Source: Paenibacillus bouchesdurhonensis (GTDB taxonomy: Bacteria > Bacillota > Bacilli > Paenibacillales > Paenibacillaceae). Taken from it: a DNA stretch of 64,000 nucleotides. The notes below the pieces were generated by a model that was not told the origin of the DNA, ran no database searches, and worked only from the letters and a program-made list of their open reading frames with translations. Positions 26,244 to 35,892 of this stretch are shown here, piece after piece; within the stretch, counting starts at the first letter, position 1; each line of letters opens with the position of its first letter. The position numbers were made by a program, and so were the translations under genes. Where the stretch lies: NCBI RefSeq assembly GCF_900155685.1, contig NZ_LT732547.1:331648-395647 (forward strand). Reading direction: 5' to 3'.

Positions 26244-29012
26244 GTGATGTCTCAGACCTATAAACAAGATGAGAATCTCGACATTTACATAGGAGCTAGG
26301 CCGCTGAAAGATCAAATTTATATGATTATGCCTACATATGATTTGCTCAAAGAGCAAATTGATCATATAAGATCTACCGCGCAACAGTTCGCCTCTAACA
26401 AAAATTCCGACATAGTAAAAAAGGAAAGCAATAATACGATTGGTGTATTCGGCTCCAGAGGAACGGGGAAAACTTCAGCAATTTATACCGTTCAGGAATA
26501 TTTATTGGAGGGAAAAAGGGGGGAGGAAAACATCCTTCTCCCTATTATTGAACCTGATAATTTTGGGGAAAACACAAAAATTATGGGATCTATAGTTGGG
26601 CTATTGAAGGAAACGGTTAATGACCTTCTTACAGAAATACGAAAACAAAATGGTAATGAGATTGAGGAACTTAATCATTTCTATAACAATTGTGTACTTA
26701 AGGATAACAATGTACTACGACAGAAAATGGATGAGCTTATTGAATATCACTTATATACGGAGAGTCAATATCGCACGCTGCTTAGTCAGAATTATGATGA
26801 TCTTGCGACACATATCAATAAGTCATCCCGCCTTCTTATTCCAGATATAAAATTTAAAAAGAAACTGCTTGCTCTTATTGATGAAATTGTGGCTACTCAG
26901 AAAAAATTGTACAAAATAGAAAAGGAAGTATTGCTTTTTATTTTTATTGATGATATCGATTTGAAAACGACCAAATGTCGGGAACTCGTAGATTCCCTCC
27001 TTCAATATGCAAACCATCCAAACGTGGTAACTGTGTTGTCTGGTGATTACAACATTTTGGTGGAGTCCTTTACAATCGCTTTGCTTCATGATGAAAATTT
27101 GAGTTTAAGTCAGCTTTCTCCTAATACAAAACTACGTGAAAGAGAGAATCGAAGCTTGGGGGAGGAGGAAGACATTACAATTCTTGAACGTAAATTGGAG
27201 CTGTCTCATGAATATTTGAAGAAAATCATTCCTCCTGCACGTAGACATCAGTTGGTCAATTGGAATATGGAAACTATCCCTCAATTTGCATTTGGGGAAA
27301 TAACGTTAGCCTCTCAATTGCAATTACTCATGAGGAATAATCAAATATTTGGCTATCATGATATCTCTAAAGAAATTTCTAAAGGTAGTTTGCTGCCTAT
27401 CAAGAATAGCTTTGCAATTTTTGATAAAAAAGCTCGCGGACTGGTCAATGTCTATTATCATATCCATCAAATCAATCAGATTTTGTCGAGTGCTCAATAT
27501 TTGGACTCAACCCCTGAGGAACAGGAAAAAATTAAATTTATACATATAAAAGCGCTTATAGACACGATCATTCTATCTTCGGGAGAACTCATTGTTGATC
27601 AGCAGCAATTTATGGATAAGCTTATACGCTGGGGAAGTAATCAGGAAAGCTCGTATATTGATTACGAAACAGATACTCTACAACTAGAGTTACTGATTAT
27701 GGGTGAGATTATCAAAGAGCATCTTCCAAAGATTCGTTATGATGAGGCCGCATTTTCTGGAATGAAAAAGGTGTTGTTTCATGAACTAGCACTTTCGGAA
27801 AGCGATAAAAGAAACGCTGCTAATGATAATAGCAGCTTCATTAAACATGCGAACAAATGGCGGTATCCGCTCTATCGCATTGTACGAGGTATTCTTATTC
27901 ATACTAAACCTCGAAGCGCTCTTTTGCTACTTGAATATCTGTCACGAGCTAGTGGAGAGTCATATTATTATGAATACCATCATTCTCCAGAGCGGTATGA
28001 AAAGGATCGATTCATATTTATGAGTATATATAAGCTCAGTGTTGAGGACGAGAACTTTTTGATTGATTTGTATGAACAATCGCATAGTTTCAAAATCAAT
28101 GAAGTAAATGAGAGCATAAATTTCCTAAATGATATTTGTGCTGTTTCAGCAGAATATTCACTTACAGAAAGAATGTTTGATAAGCTCCTGAGTAAATTTC
28201 GCGTTGAAGTCGATAAATCAACTGCTCCTGATGAACGCGTGAAGGCGAAGGACTTATATATTAAGAGAGAGTTATTTATAAACACACTAGTTCAGCTAAG
28301 TAATATTTTGGATATAGACAAAAATAATGATAGTAAAAAAAATAAGGATGTGTACGGTACCTTAATACATGAAGATTTATTATCAAAAGAATATAGAATG
28401 ATGTTGAAAATTAATAGGAATTTTAATGAGAATAAGAACCTTTCTGTCAGTTTATTAAGAATGCTGGATGCTAGTGTAAATAAATTAGGTGATTTATTAT
28501 ATGAACGGTTAAGCAGTTCATATATTGTTGTAGGTATAACAAGGGAATTTAAGGATGAGTATTCGAAATTTATTAACGGGGAGAATGGAGAAAATACAAA
28601 GTACACCCGTGTAAAGAGAGAAATATCCCGGATAATTAAATTAAACCAAATTGATTCCATGAATAATTATATAAAAATTGAAGAATTTATATCTCTGTAT
28701 AAGGAAATTGATAAATTGTCCAAAAATAATCGTGTGTGGTATGGACAGTACGAGGCGATTCGTTTCCTTGCTGTTATAAAAAGAACGGCATATATTGAGT
28801 CTGACTTTTTTGCGGGAAATGAAATACCATTTCTGCAAGAACTGGCAAAGTACTATAAAGGCAGCAATTTATCGATTAAAACAGATATTGAATTTGAGAA
28901 GGCAAAAAAGGACATGAGTGTTATGCTCAAAAATGCTTACGATGTAATCCGGGGAAATATAGAAGAGTCATTGGCAGAATTCGACATGTCACTGGAAGAT
29001 GATGAAAACTGA
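26244..29012 (+). CDS. rdrA: RADAR anti-phage ATPase RdrA
   Basis: 922 residues, the size of RdrA. N-terminal P-loop ATPase: Walker A GSRGTGKT at 70-77, Walker B LLFIFIDDID at about 230-239 with a DD pair. The remaining 600 residues are alpha-helical with no other recognised domain. In RADAR, RdrA rings assemble with RdrB and drive a defence response to phage infection. GTG 26244 with GGAGAG 7 nt upstream, or ATG 26247, is the start. The stop overlaps the rdrB start (TGATG), so both are coupled. Codon use is markedly AT-rich against neighbours, a sign of transfer. Without the partner the ATPase would be just generic; the pair makes the call firm. Confidence 0.85.
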   Translation: MMSQTYKQDENLDIYIGARPLKDQIYMIMPTYDLLKEQIDHIRSTAQQFASNKNSDIVKKESNNTIGVFGSRGTGKTSAIYTVQEYLLEGKRGEENILLPIIEPDNFGENTKIMGSIVGLLKETVNDLLTEIRKQNGNEIEELNHFYNNCVLKDNNVLRQKMDELIEYHLYTESQYRTLLSQNYDDLATHINKSSRLLIPDIKFKKKLLALIDEIVATQKKLYKIEKEVLLFIFIDDIDLKTTKCRELVDSLLQYANHPNVVTVLSGDYNILVESFTIALLHDENLSLSQLSPNTKLRERENRSLGEEEDITILERKLELSHEYLKKIIPPARRHQLVNWNMETIPQFAFGEITLASQLQLLMRNNQIFGYHDISKEISKGSLLPIKNSFAIFDKKARGLVNVYYHIHQINQILSSAQYLDSTPEEQEKIKFIHIKALIDTIILSSGELIVDQQQFMDKLIRWGSNQESSYIDYETDTLQLELLIMGEIIKEHLPKIRYDEAAFSGMKKVLFHELALSESDKRNAANDNSSFIKHANKWRYPLYRIVRGILIHTKPRSALLLLEYLSRASGESYYYEYHHSPERYEKDRFIFMSIYKLSVEDENFLIDLYEQSHSFKINEVNESINFLNDICAVSAEYSLTERMFDKLLSKFRVEVDKSTAPDERVKAKDLYIKRELFINTLVQLSNILDIDKNNDSKKNKDVYGTLIHEDLLSKEYRMMLKINRNFNENKNLSVSLLRMLDASVNKLGDLLYERLSSSYIVVGITREFKDEYSKFINGENGENTKYTRVKREISRIIKLNQIDSMNNYIKIEEFISLYKEIDKLSKNNRVWYGQYEAIRFLAVIKRTAYIESDFFAGNEIPFLQELAKYYKGSNLSIKTDIEFEKAKKDMSVMLKNAYDVIRGNIEESLAEFDMSLEDDEN

Positions 29013-31756
29013 TGCTTAATAAAATTAATTTACTGATACACGTAGCTACTTTCCCTTTTAAGGATCTGGAGTTTTATGGGCAAGAGGAAATCCTTCAGGT
29101 TCTATCAGATACGCTGAATACTGATAGTAGCATTAAAGAAGCGGAGAAAAAGAAGAATCGGAATCGAATGGTTCAAAAACTGCACAAAAATATTTTACTC
29201 AAGTGTTCTCCAAATAGCCTGGATGAAATAAATTTATTAATGGCCAAATTTCATCCCATGCTATGTGCTACTCAAACTAACCGACCACAGCATGTGGAGT
29301 ATGATCTATATCAACATTATTTCAATATTTTAGAGGAGTTTTCCGAATCGCTAATTTCTCATCGTGACGGTGAAATCATATTCAAATATTGGAAGAGTGG
29401 GATGAAGGGGCACAAAAAAAGAAAATTCGATGATTTTCTAAGCGAGTATAAAGAACAAGATAAAGTACATTTTTTTCATTCCATTAGTCGGTTTATCCCT
29501 ATGGATATCCTAGTGGCTGTTCATTATTCCATCAATAGTATATATGACCCGATCCAACTGGATGGCTTCTATCAGCATGTCAATTTAGCTGATGCCCCAT
29601 TGCATGATGTGCTAGAGCGTGGAGTTGCAGAAAATCATATTCATGCGACTGCTGCCTTTAATTTCTCTATTCTATGGGAATCGGTCATGAATGATAAGCA
29701 GGCAACGGATTATTTGAGAAGGTTTGAGACCAATCATCTAGCTACATCTACAAAGGTATATGAGTATATCTTGACCGCCCAATTGTTAAGAATGATTATG
29801 GTGTTATATTTGGATGAAGGCACCGATATTGAATTATTCAAATGGTTAAAAACCATGTTTGGCCAATCCTCCAGCCTTCTGCATTCGATTCATTCTATTT
29901 TGACAGGTCAGAAAAACGAATTTGAGAATGTTAGCTGCTTGCAGGAAATTATTGAGGAAGTTAAGAAAACCATTGGTCTGTATGATGGAGACAGAGATCA
30001 TGACTTTATATATTCTATTATTCGGCGGGACAAGCATATTAAAACCTATGGAGAAAATATATTCCTGCAAATGGTCATGAAATACAAGGAATCTACCTCG
30101 CAATCGATCGTTATGAAAAATCATTTTGAACAGTTTTTTAGAGTATTCTTTAAATATGCTGCTATCAAAAATGAGTTTTATCAGCAAGTAACCCAGGCGA
30201 CATCGATCCAGGGGCTTGATTTTTTTAGGGGGTATTTTGATCGAGCAACAGACGGCTTCAGCAAAGGAAAGAATTATTACAAAATGCTGCTTCGTACTCT
30301 ATTTCAGAATTCATACCTTAAGATGGTGGAGCTCCGTCTATCCTTACAAAAAAGTGAAGGTCAAAATAGGAAGACTATTCTCAGTATACTCCAATCCTAT
30401 CATGATATTTTGAAAGAAGACTATGGTCTTGGCAAGGATTTAAATAGTGACTTTCCTCGAATCGGAATCATATACCATCTTATTAAGCAAGCTGACGATA
30501 TTGAGAAATGCTGGAGCTTATATGAAGCGCATAGAGATCATACGATAGAAAATCTTCATTATGGGAAAATACAGCAGACTTATTTAAGACAGATTGAAAT
30601 ACTACAAAGTCTGCGCAAGAGGATTCCGCTTCTTACTAACTTTATTGTCGGTATTGATGCGGCTAGTCTTGAAAATAATACGCCAGTTCAAGTCTTTTCC
30701 CCCGTTTTTGCGGAGGCGAGAGACAGCCAATATGATTCGATTAGGGTTGTTAACCGTGATGGCTACATCATGAAAAATCAAAGCTTGTTTTTTACTTTTC
30801 ATGCAGGTGAAGATTTTAGACATATCAACTCAGGACTTCGACGAATGGATGAGGTTATAAGCTACTGCAAGTTCCATTCTGGGGATCGAATTGGCCACGG
30901 CATTGCGCTTGGCGTCAATGTAAAGGATTGGGTGTCTAAGAATCCAGTTGTCGTTTTGCCGCGAGGTGAATATTTAGATAATTTGCTTTGGATTTGGGGA
31001 GTTTACAGTAAGTCTACAGGCTTAGATTCTAGAACATATGTTTATCTGGAGCAACGCATTTATGAGGTGGCTAAAGAGATTTTTCAAGTTACTACTGCCT
31101 TAACGATCCCGTTATTGTATGAAGTATACCAAAGAAGATTTAAAGCTATCCGAAATGAAATTGAAAGCCTTATAACTGATAATAAATATAGTTGTTCTAC
31201 CATTAGAACAAAAGATGCTCCAGATGCACATAACGTACATATATGGGGTCAGGAGAATCTGTTTTTGGCTTACCACTGCAAGCGGTATTTGGAACGTATG
31301 ACAGAGCCAGTTTATGTTAATACGACAGATGTTGAGGAGAGCATGTCCGTGGATATGCAAAACTATCTGATTCAAAAAATATCAAAATCTGGTATTGTCA
31401 TTGAGGTGAATCCATCGTCAAATGAGGCTATTGGAGAAATAGATTCTATCTTCGGTAATCAGTTGTTTAGAATTCAATCCCCTGACAATAGTGAATTGTC
31501 TAATATTATGGTCAATATTAATTCTGACGATCCTATGGTGTTTAATACGAATGTCAGCAATGAAATTGCTTACTTGTACTATGGGATGCTAAAACAAGGT
31601 ATTGGTAAGGAAGCAGCTCTCATATGGATAGAAAAGCTCAGAAAGTCGGGAATGGACACGTCTTTTATTCGTGGAAATACTAGCAATCAGGATTATATTT
31701 ATGCACTGGAGACGACAATTTCTGCTTTGGAGGATCCCTTTTATTGTGATGGATAG
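29012..31756 (+). CDS. rdrB: RADAR adenosine deaminase-like effector RdrB
   Basis: 914 residues, over twice the size of ordinary adenosine deaminase, as in RdrB. All metal and catalytic motifs of the deaminase family are present, spread by insertions: HxH (H209, H211) in ENHIHATAAF, H597 and E600 in FHAGED, H629 in GDRIGHG, VNPSSNEAIG, and D839/D840 in INSDDPMVF. RdrB deaminates adenine nucleotides or RNA adenosines to inosine during infection. It is coupled to rdrA by a one-base overlap. No SLATT membrane gene (rdrC type) follows. AT-rich like rdrA. The active site looks intact, so the enzyme should be functional. Confidence 0.88.
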   Translation: MLNKINLLIHVATFPFKDLEFYGQEEILQVLSDTLNTDSSIKEAEKKKNRNRMVQKLHKNILLKCSPNSLDEINLLMAKFHPMLCATQTNRPQHVEYDLYQHYFNILEEFSESLISHRDGEIIFKYWKSGMKGHKKRKFDDFLSEYKEQDKVHFFHSISRFIPMDILVAVHYSINSIYDPIQLDGFYQHVNLADAPLHDVLERGVAENHIHATAAFNFSILWESVMNDKQATDYLRRFETNHLATSTKVYEYILTAQLLRMIMVLYLDEGTDIELFKWLKTMFGQSSSLLHSIHSILTGQKNEFENVSCLQEIIEEVKKTIGLYDGDRDHDFIYSIIRRDKHIKTYGENIFLQMVMKYKESTSQSIVMKNHFEQFFRVFFKYAAIKNEFYQQVTQATSIQGLDFFRGYFDRATDGFSKGKNYYKMLLRTLFQNSYLKMVELRLSLQKSEGQNRKTILSILQSYHDILKEDYGLGKDLNSDFPRIGIIYHLIKQADDIEKCWSLYEAHRDHTIENLHYGKIQQTYLRQIEILQSLRKRIPLLTNFIVGIDAASLENNTPVQVFSPVFAEARDSQYDSIRVVNRDGYIMKNQSLFFTFHAGEDFRHINSGLRRMDEVISYCKFHSGDRIGHGIALGVNVKDWVSKNPVVVLPRGEYLDNLLWIWGVYSKSTGLDSRTYVYLEQRIYEVAKEIFQVTTALTIPLLYEVYQRRFKAIRNEIESLITDNKYSCSTIRTKDAPDAHNVHIWGQENLFLAYHCKRYLERMTEPVYVNTTDVEESMSVDMQNYLIQKISKSGIVIEVNPSSNEAIGEIDSIFGNQLFRIQSPDNSELSNIMVNINSDDPMVFNTNVSNEIAYLYYGMLKQGIGKEAALIWIEKLRKSGMDTSFIRGNTSNQDYIYALETTISALEDPFYCDG

Positions 31757-31844
31757 CATCATGTATACGATATCGTGAGTGTTAACAGAGCAGCAAAAAA
31801 TATGTTATTAAGAACGTTGGTCTTTTGGATTAAGGCAATAACAA

Positions 31845-31888
31845 TCCCCCTTCCGATCTGATGAAGATTACGAGGGGGAGTCTTTTTT
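31845..31888. terminator. Terminator after the RADAR operon
   Basis: TCCCCC (31845-31850) pairs with GGGGGA (31874-31879), followed by TCTTTTTT. It separates rdrB (+) from the convergent AraC gene ending at 31887. Confidence 0.7.
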
Positions 31889-32738
31889 ATTTGGGATAAG
31901 CTTGGTTCTCCTTGCGTTTCCTGGAGGCTCGGGGCGACTGGCCAATCACCTTCTTGAACATCTTCGAGAACAGGAACGGGTCGGTATAACCGACCGAGCG
32001 GGATACGTCGCTGACGCTAAGATCAGGATTGCGGAGCAGCTCCACGGCACGGTTCATGCGATATTCCAGCAAAAAGGTTTGCAAAGATACGCCGAATTGC
32101 GCTTTGAATAGTCCGGATAAATAGGTTCGATCCAGCCCGACGGAACGGGCGATGTCCATGACGCTGATCTTCTGGCTGTAGCTGCTTTCGATCCATTCGA
32201 TCGCTTTGCGTACATAGACTTCCTTAGGGTATGAGGTCTTCTTCTCCGTGGCCAAATCCGGCGGCGAGCAGGCAATCAGTTCGGCCATAACTCGGTAAAG
32301 GATGCTCTGAATCAGCACATCTCCGCCGCGCTCCGAACGAGCTCGGGCCAGGTCATCGTAAAAAGCTTCGAATACAGGGCTGTTCGAGTAGAATACAGGG
32401 CTTGCAGGAAATAGATTGGCTCTCTGCAATAATGATTTGGCATGAAGCCCCCTGAATCCGATCCAAGAATATGTCCATGGACATTGGGCATCGGCTTCGT
32501 AATAGACTAAGGTCTCCGGTGGAATGAGAAAGCCGTGGCCTCTAGTCAGTTCATAAGTTCGGTCATCAATGCGGAAGCGCCCGGAACCCTCATGGACATA
32601 ATGAATAATGTAGCAGTCCCGCAGGCCGGGACCCCATGCATGCCCAGACAAGCATTCCTCCATGCCGAAGAACAGTAAATTCAAATCCATCTGATTTTGG
32701 AACGTCTCGTTAAAGTGAACAATATCGATGCGGCTCAC
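31887..32738 (-). CDS. AraC-family regulator (likely of melA)
   Basis: 283 residues. N-terminal AraC-type cupin (YIIHYVHEGSGRF, RGHGFLIPPETLVYYEAD) and C-terminal double HTH from about 175 (VMDIARSVGLDRTYLSGLFK and VSDVSRSVGYTDPFLFSKMFK). The form resembles MsmR-type regulators of raffinose/melibiose genes. It is divergent from melA with 190 bp between, so it probably activates melA on an alpha-galactoside. ATG 32738 is the only reasonable start. GC content returns to the background level here, marking the end of the RADAR island. Confidence 0.87.
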   Translation of the reverse strand: MSRIDIVHFNETFQNQMDLNLLFFGMEECLSGHAWGPGLRDCYIIHYVHEGSGRFRIDDRTYELTRGHGFLIPPETLVYYEADAQCPWTYSWIGFRGLHAKSLLQRANLFPASPVFYSNSPVFEAFYDDLARARSERGGDVLIQSILYRVMAELIACSPPDLATEKKTSYPKEVYVRKAIEWIESSYSQKISVMDIARSVGLDRTYLSGLFKAQFGVSLQTFLLEYRMNRAVELLRNPDLSVSDVSRSVGYTDPFLFSKMFKKVIGQSPRASRKRKENQAYPK

Positions 32739-32930
32739 CTTTGCTTTCCCTCCTGGCTGTACACATCTATGCTATTTGCATTATAACAGGTTCCATATAG
32801 GAGATAAACGAAGTATACGAATTATTAAATGGGATTATGACATGTTTTAGCGGGAAAGAGCCATGTTCATCCTTCAGCTTTGCGCTTATAGTTAAGGTAC
32901 ATTTTAACGAATAGTGGAGGCGATAAAGCA

Positions 32931-34229
32931 ATGGCGAAAATTACATTTATGGGCGCAGGAAGTACGGTTTTTGTCAAAAATGTTCTCGGAGATGTCATGC
33001 TGACAGAATCATTGCAGGGCTTTGAGCTCGCTTTGTACGATATCGATATGGAGCGGCTAAGAGATTCGGAAAATCTGTTGAACAGCCTCAAAGCATCGCT
33101 AGGCAGCACCTGCGTTGTAAAGGCTTACAGCGACCGCAAAGAGGCGCTCCGGGGTGCAAAATATGTCATTAACGCGATCCAGGTGGGGGGATATGACCCG
33201 TGTACGATAACAGATTTTGAGATACCAAAAAAATACGGCCTGCGGCAGACAATTGCCGATACCTTGGGGATTGGCGGCATTTTCCGCAACCTGCGGACGA
33301 TTCCAGTCATGCTTGATTTCGCCAAGGATATGCAGGAGGTATGTCCAGATGCCTGGTTCCTGAACTACACGAACCCGATGGCGGTACTGACGAATGTGAT
33401 GAATACGGCTGGCGGCATTAAGACGGTGGGGCTATGCCACAGCGTGCAGAAATGCATTCCCGAGCTGTTCGGAGCACTAGGCTTGAGCGAAGAGGGATTG
33501 GAGACGAAGATCGCAGGAATCAATCATATGGCCTGGCTGCTGGAAGTCAAGCGCGACGGAAAGGATCTGTATCCGGAAATTCGTAAGCTTGCCGCTGAGA
33601 AGCAGAAGGAGAGCCACCATGATATGATCCGCTTTGAGCTGATGCTGCGCTTTGGCTACTATGTAACGGAATCATCAGAGCATAATGCGGAGTATCATCC
33701 GTATTTCATTAAACGCAATTATCCTGAGCTGATCGAGCGTTTTAACATTCCGTTGGACGAATATCCACGGCGCTGTATTGAGCAGATTGAAGGCTGGAAG
33801 GAGCAGCGCGAGAAGCTCTTTGCCAGCAAAAATATCGAGCATACCCGCAGCCTGGAATATGCCTCGTACATTATGGAGGCCATGGAGACGAACCGGCCAT
33901 ACAAAATCGGCGGAAACGTGATGAACACGGGGCTTATAACTAATCTCCCGCAGGAAGCTTGCGTAGAAGTGCCTTGTCTGGTCGATGCCTCAGGCATAAC
34001 GCCGACCTACGTCGGAGCTCTGCCGCCGCAGCTTGCCGCTTTGAACCGGACGAATATCAACACGCAGCTGCTCACCATCGAAGCAGCCGTCACCGGGAAG
34101 AAGGAGCATATCTACCATGCAGCGCTGCTTGATCCACACACGGCGGCTGAGCTTTCAATCGATGATATCGTTGCCATGTGCGATGACCTGATCGAGGCTC
34201 ATGGAGATTGGCTGCCGAAGTTCAAATAG
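32931..34229 (+). CDS. melA: GH4 alpha-galactosidase
   Basis: 432 residues, equal to Bacillus MelA. NAD-dependent GH4 enzyme with GAGSTVF nucleotide loop at 8-14, NYTNPMAVLT, the metal-binding cysteine in GLCHSV and histidine in GINHMAWLL. It hydrolyses melibiose, raffinose-type sugars or their products in the cytosol through an oxidation-elimination mechanism needing NAD+ and Mn2+. GGAGG precedes ATG 32931. It is divergent from its probable AraC regulator; no transporter gene is next to it, so uptake must be encoded elsewhere. A terminator follows. Confidence 0.93.
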   Translation: MAKITFMGAGSTVFVKNVLGDVMLTESLQGFELALYDIDMERLRDSENLLNSLKASLGSTCVVKAYSDRKEALRGAKYVINAIQVGGYDPCTITDFEIPKKYGLRQTIADTLGIGGIFRNLRTIPVMLDFAKDMQEVCPDAWFLNYTNPMAVLTNVMNTAGGIKTVGLCHSVQKCIPELFGALGLSEEGLETKIAGINHMAWLLEVKRDGKDLYPEIRKLAAEKQKESHHDMIRFELMLRFGYYVTESSEHNAEYHPYFIKRNYPELIERFNIPLDEYPRRCIEQIEGWKEQREKLFASKNIEHTRSLEYASYIMEAMETNRPYKIGGNVMNTGLITNLPQEACVEVPCLVDASGITPTYVGALPPQLAALNRTNINTQLLTIEAAVTGKKEHIYHAALLDPHTAAELSIDDIVAMCDDLIEAHGDWLPKFK

Positions 34230-34320
34230 AAGAGATTAATGCTACCCTTTATTCGATTCTAGCTATTGCTATTGACGGTACTTGATAAGGTTTGTTATTA
34301 TTTGGTCAAAATGACGAGGA

Positions 34321-34364
34321 ACGTCTTCAATCACCATTGCGTGGTTTGGGGGCGTTTTTTTTAT
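34321..34364 (+). terminator. Terminator of melA
   Basis: ACGTCTTCAA pairs with TTTGGGGGCGT using G-T pairs, followed by eight T. Confidence 0.65.
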
Positions 34365-34416
34365 TTTCCAAGTCGTTTTTTATTTTACTAGTTTGATTGG
34401 AGGGGAGTTATCTCAG

Positions 34417-34587
34417 ATGATGACTTTTGTGGAAGCGCACACAGCTTTTATTCAAGATCATTTGAGTCGTCGAATCGGTGAGCGAAGGAGCAGACTGGAA
34501 AGAGGGCATGGATATGGGGAAGTCCTTTTTGCGGAGAATATATGGTGGCCGCTAAAAGGAAACTTTGATGATCTTCATCCTGAATAT
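34417..34587 (+). pseudogene. 5' fragment of a hypothetical gene cut by the IS
   Basis: Opens with GGAGGGGAG and ATG 34417. The 57 residues (EAHTAFIQDHLSRRIGERRS, ENIWWPLKGNFDDLHPEY) match the start of a widespread Bacillus/Paenibacillus family that I recall as having an endonuclease-like fold. The frame runs straight into the insertion sequence at about 34588. The 3' part is not visible on the other side of the element, so it was probably lost in a deletion. Family identification is from memory and moderate. Confidence 0.5.
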
Positions 34588-34627
34588 GGACTTCTGTCAA
34601 GAAAGTGGACACCTATTAAGTGAAAGT

Positions 34628-35499
34628 TTACGCCGTCTCCTTCTTGAATTGCGCAGCAAATTGAACCGGCGACACATAGCCGATTGAACTGTGGATTCGT
34701 TTGCGGTTGTAGAAAAATTCAATGTACCTGTAAATGGTCTCGTAAGCCTGTTGTTTGGTCTTGAACTTCGTTCTGTAGATGAGTTCTTTTTTCAAGATGC
34801 TGTGAAATGACTCGATACAAGCGTTATCGTAGCAATTCCCTTTACGACTCATGCTAACCTTCATGGAATACGATTCCAGCTTGTCACGGTACTCCTTCGA
34901 TGCGTACTGTGAACGCGATCGGAATGGTGAAGCAATCCCTTACCTGGTTTTTTCGCATCATATGCGGCTTCTAGAGCATCTAAGACAAGTTCTGTTGTCA
35001 TCCGGCCGTAAAGCCGCCTACCCACGATCTCGCGTGTGCACAGATCCATCAGACTAGCCAAGTACAGCCGTCCTTCTCGGCAGGGGATGTAGGTAATATC
35101 TGCAACCCACACTTTGTTCGGTTCAGATACGGCAAAGTTCTGGTTCAACTCATTGGGAGCAATGGGTGAGTCATGATTGGAATCGGTCGTCTGCACCTTA
35201 AATTTACGGGAGACACAAGAACGCAACCCCAGTTCTTTCATGTAGATGCTAACTGTGCGCTCCGCGACCTGGATACGCTCTTTCCACAACATTCGGGTAA
35301 TCTTAGGACTGCCGTAGCGTTCCCCGGAGTCATGAAAATGATACTTGACTCTCTCCAGAACCTTCGCCTTTCGAAGTTTCTGCTCGCTAGGCAATGCCTT
35401 TTGCCACTTGTAGAAGCCACTCCGAGACACTTGTAAAACCTTGCACATCTTCTCCACCGAAAACTCGGAGCGATGTTCTTCAATGAATTGGAATCTCAA
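34628..35499 (-). pseudogene. IS3-family transposase OrfB, frameshifted
   Basis: The integrase reads well from TTG 35499 (HTH_21-like start, VWVADITYI with the first Asp, MDLCTREIVG) to LLHHSDR, then shifts frame. The rest (GNCYDNACIESFHSILKKEL, the catalytic Glu and the C-terminus) is in another frame ending at 34628. Inserting one G after GATCGCG (near 34915) restores GSQY, the family sequence. So a single-base deletion breaks the gene, unless it is a sequencing error. The start overlaps the orfA stop (TTGA). Confidence 0.85.
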
Positions 35500-35810
35500 T
35501 TCCTTTCTTTGCTGAAGATGTGCAGCGCCTTTTTTAATATAGCGAGTTCTTCCTGGAGATCTTGATTTTCCCGCTCCTTCTCTTGATTCTCCAGTTCCTT
35601 ATTACGCAGTTGTTGTTCGAGTTGACGCACTCTCTCCGGTGTGACTAAAGATTCCAGCTGGATTTCATCGCGGTAAAGTGCTTTCCAGTTGTGCAACACA
35701 CCGGCAGATATACCGAGTTCTTCGGCCAACTGCGGCATGGACTTACTTTGCTCTAAAATATACTTCACTGTCTGCTTCTTAAACTCTTCACTGTAACTAT
35801 TACGTTCCAT
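35496..35810 (-). CDS. IS3-family transposase OrfA
   Basis: 104 residues: HTH (SEEFKKQTVKYILEQSKSMPQLAEELGIS, in two parts) and a C-terminal leucine-zipper-like coiled coil rich in E, Q and L (about 60-100). It binds the IS ends and supplies the first part of the OrfAB fusion made by -1 frameshifting. ATG 35810 follows GGGAGAG. Intact, unlike orfB. Confidence 0.85.
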   Translation of the reverse strand: MERNSYSEEFKKQTVKYILEQSKSMPQLAEELGISAGVLHNWKALYRDEIQLESLVTPERVRQLEQQLRNKELENQEKERENQDLQEELAILKKALHIFSKERN

Positions 35811-35892
35811 CCGGACATCTCTCCCTTAAGAATTATTATCTAGGTTCACTTAAGGACTGTCCACTTTTTATTCTAGTTGCAGTTCTACAGTT

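Larger units (their letters stand above)
34588..35892 (-). mobile_element. IS3-family insertion sequence (about 1.3 kb)
   Basis: Two overlapping frames on the minus strand, orfA and orfB with a DDE integrase core, are bounded by related ends carrying AAAGTGGACA close to each border (34601-34610 and its complement near 35865). Exact ends and target duplication could not be fixed by eye. The left end interrupts a host gene. orfB carries a frameshift, so this copy is probably not autonomous. Confidence 0.8.

Noticed and set aside
34628-35499. Programmed frameshift within orfB
   Set aside because: IS3 elements shift between orfA and orfB, not within the integrase; one inserted G restores the family sequence, so a mutation or error is more likely.
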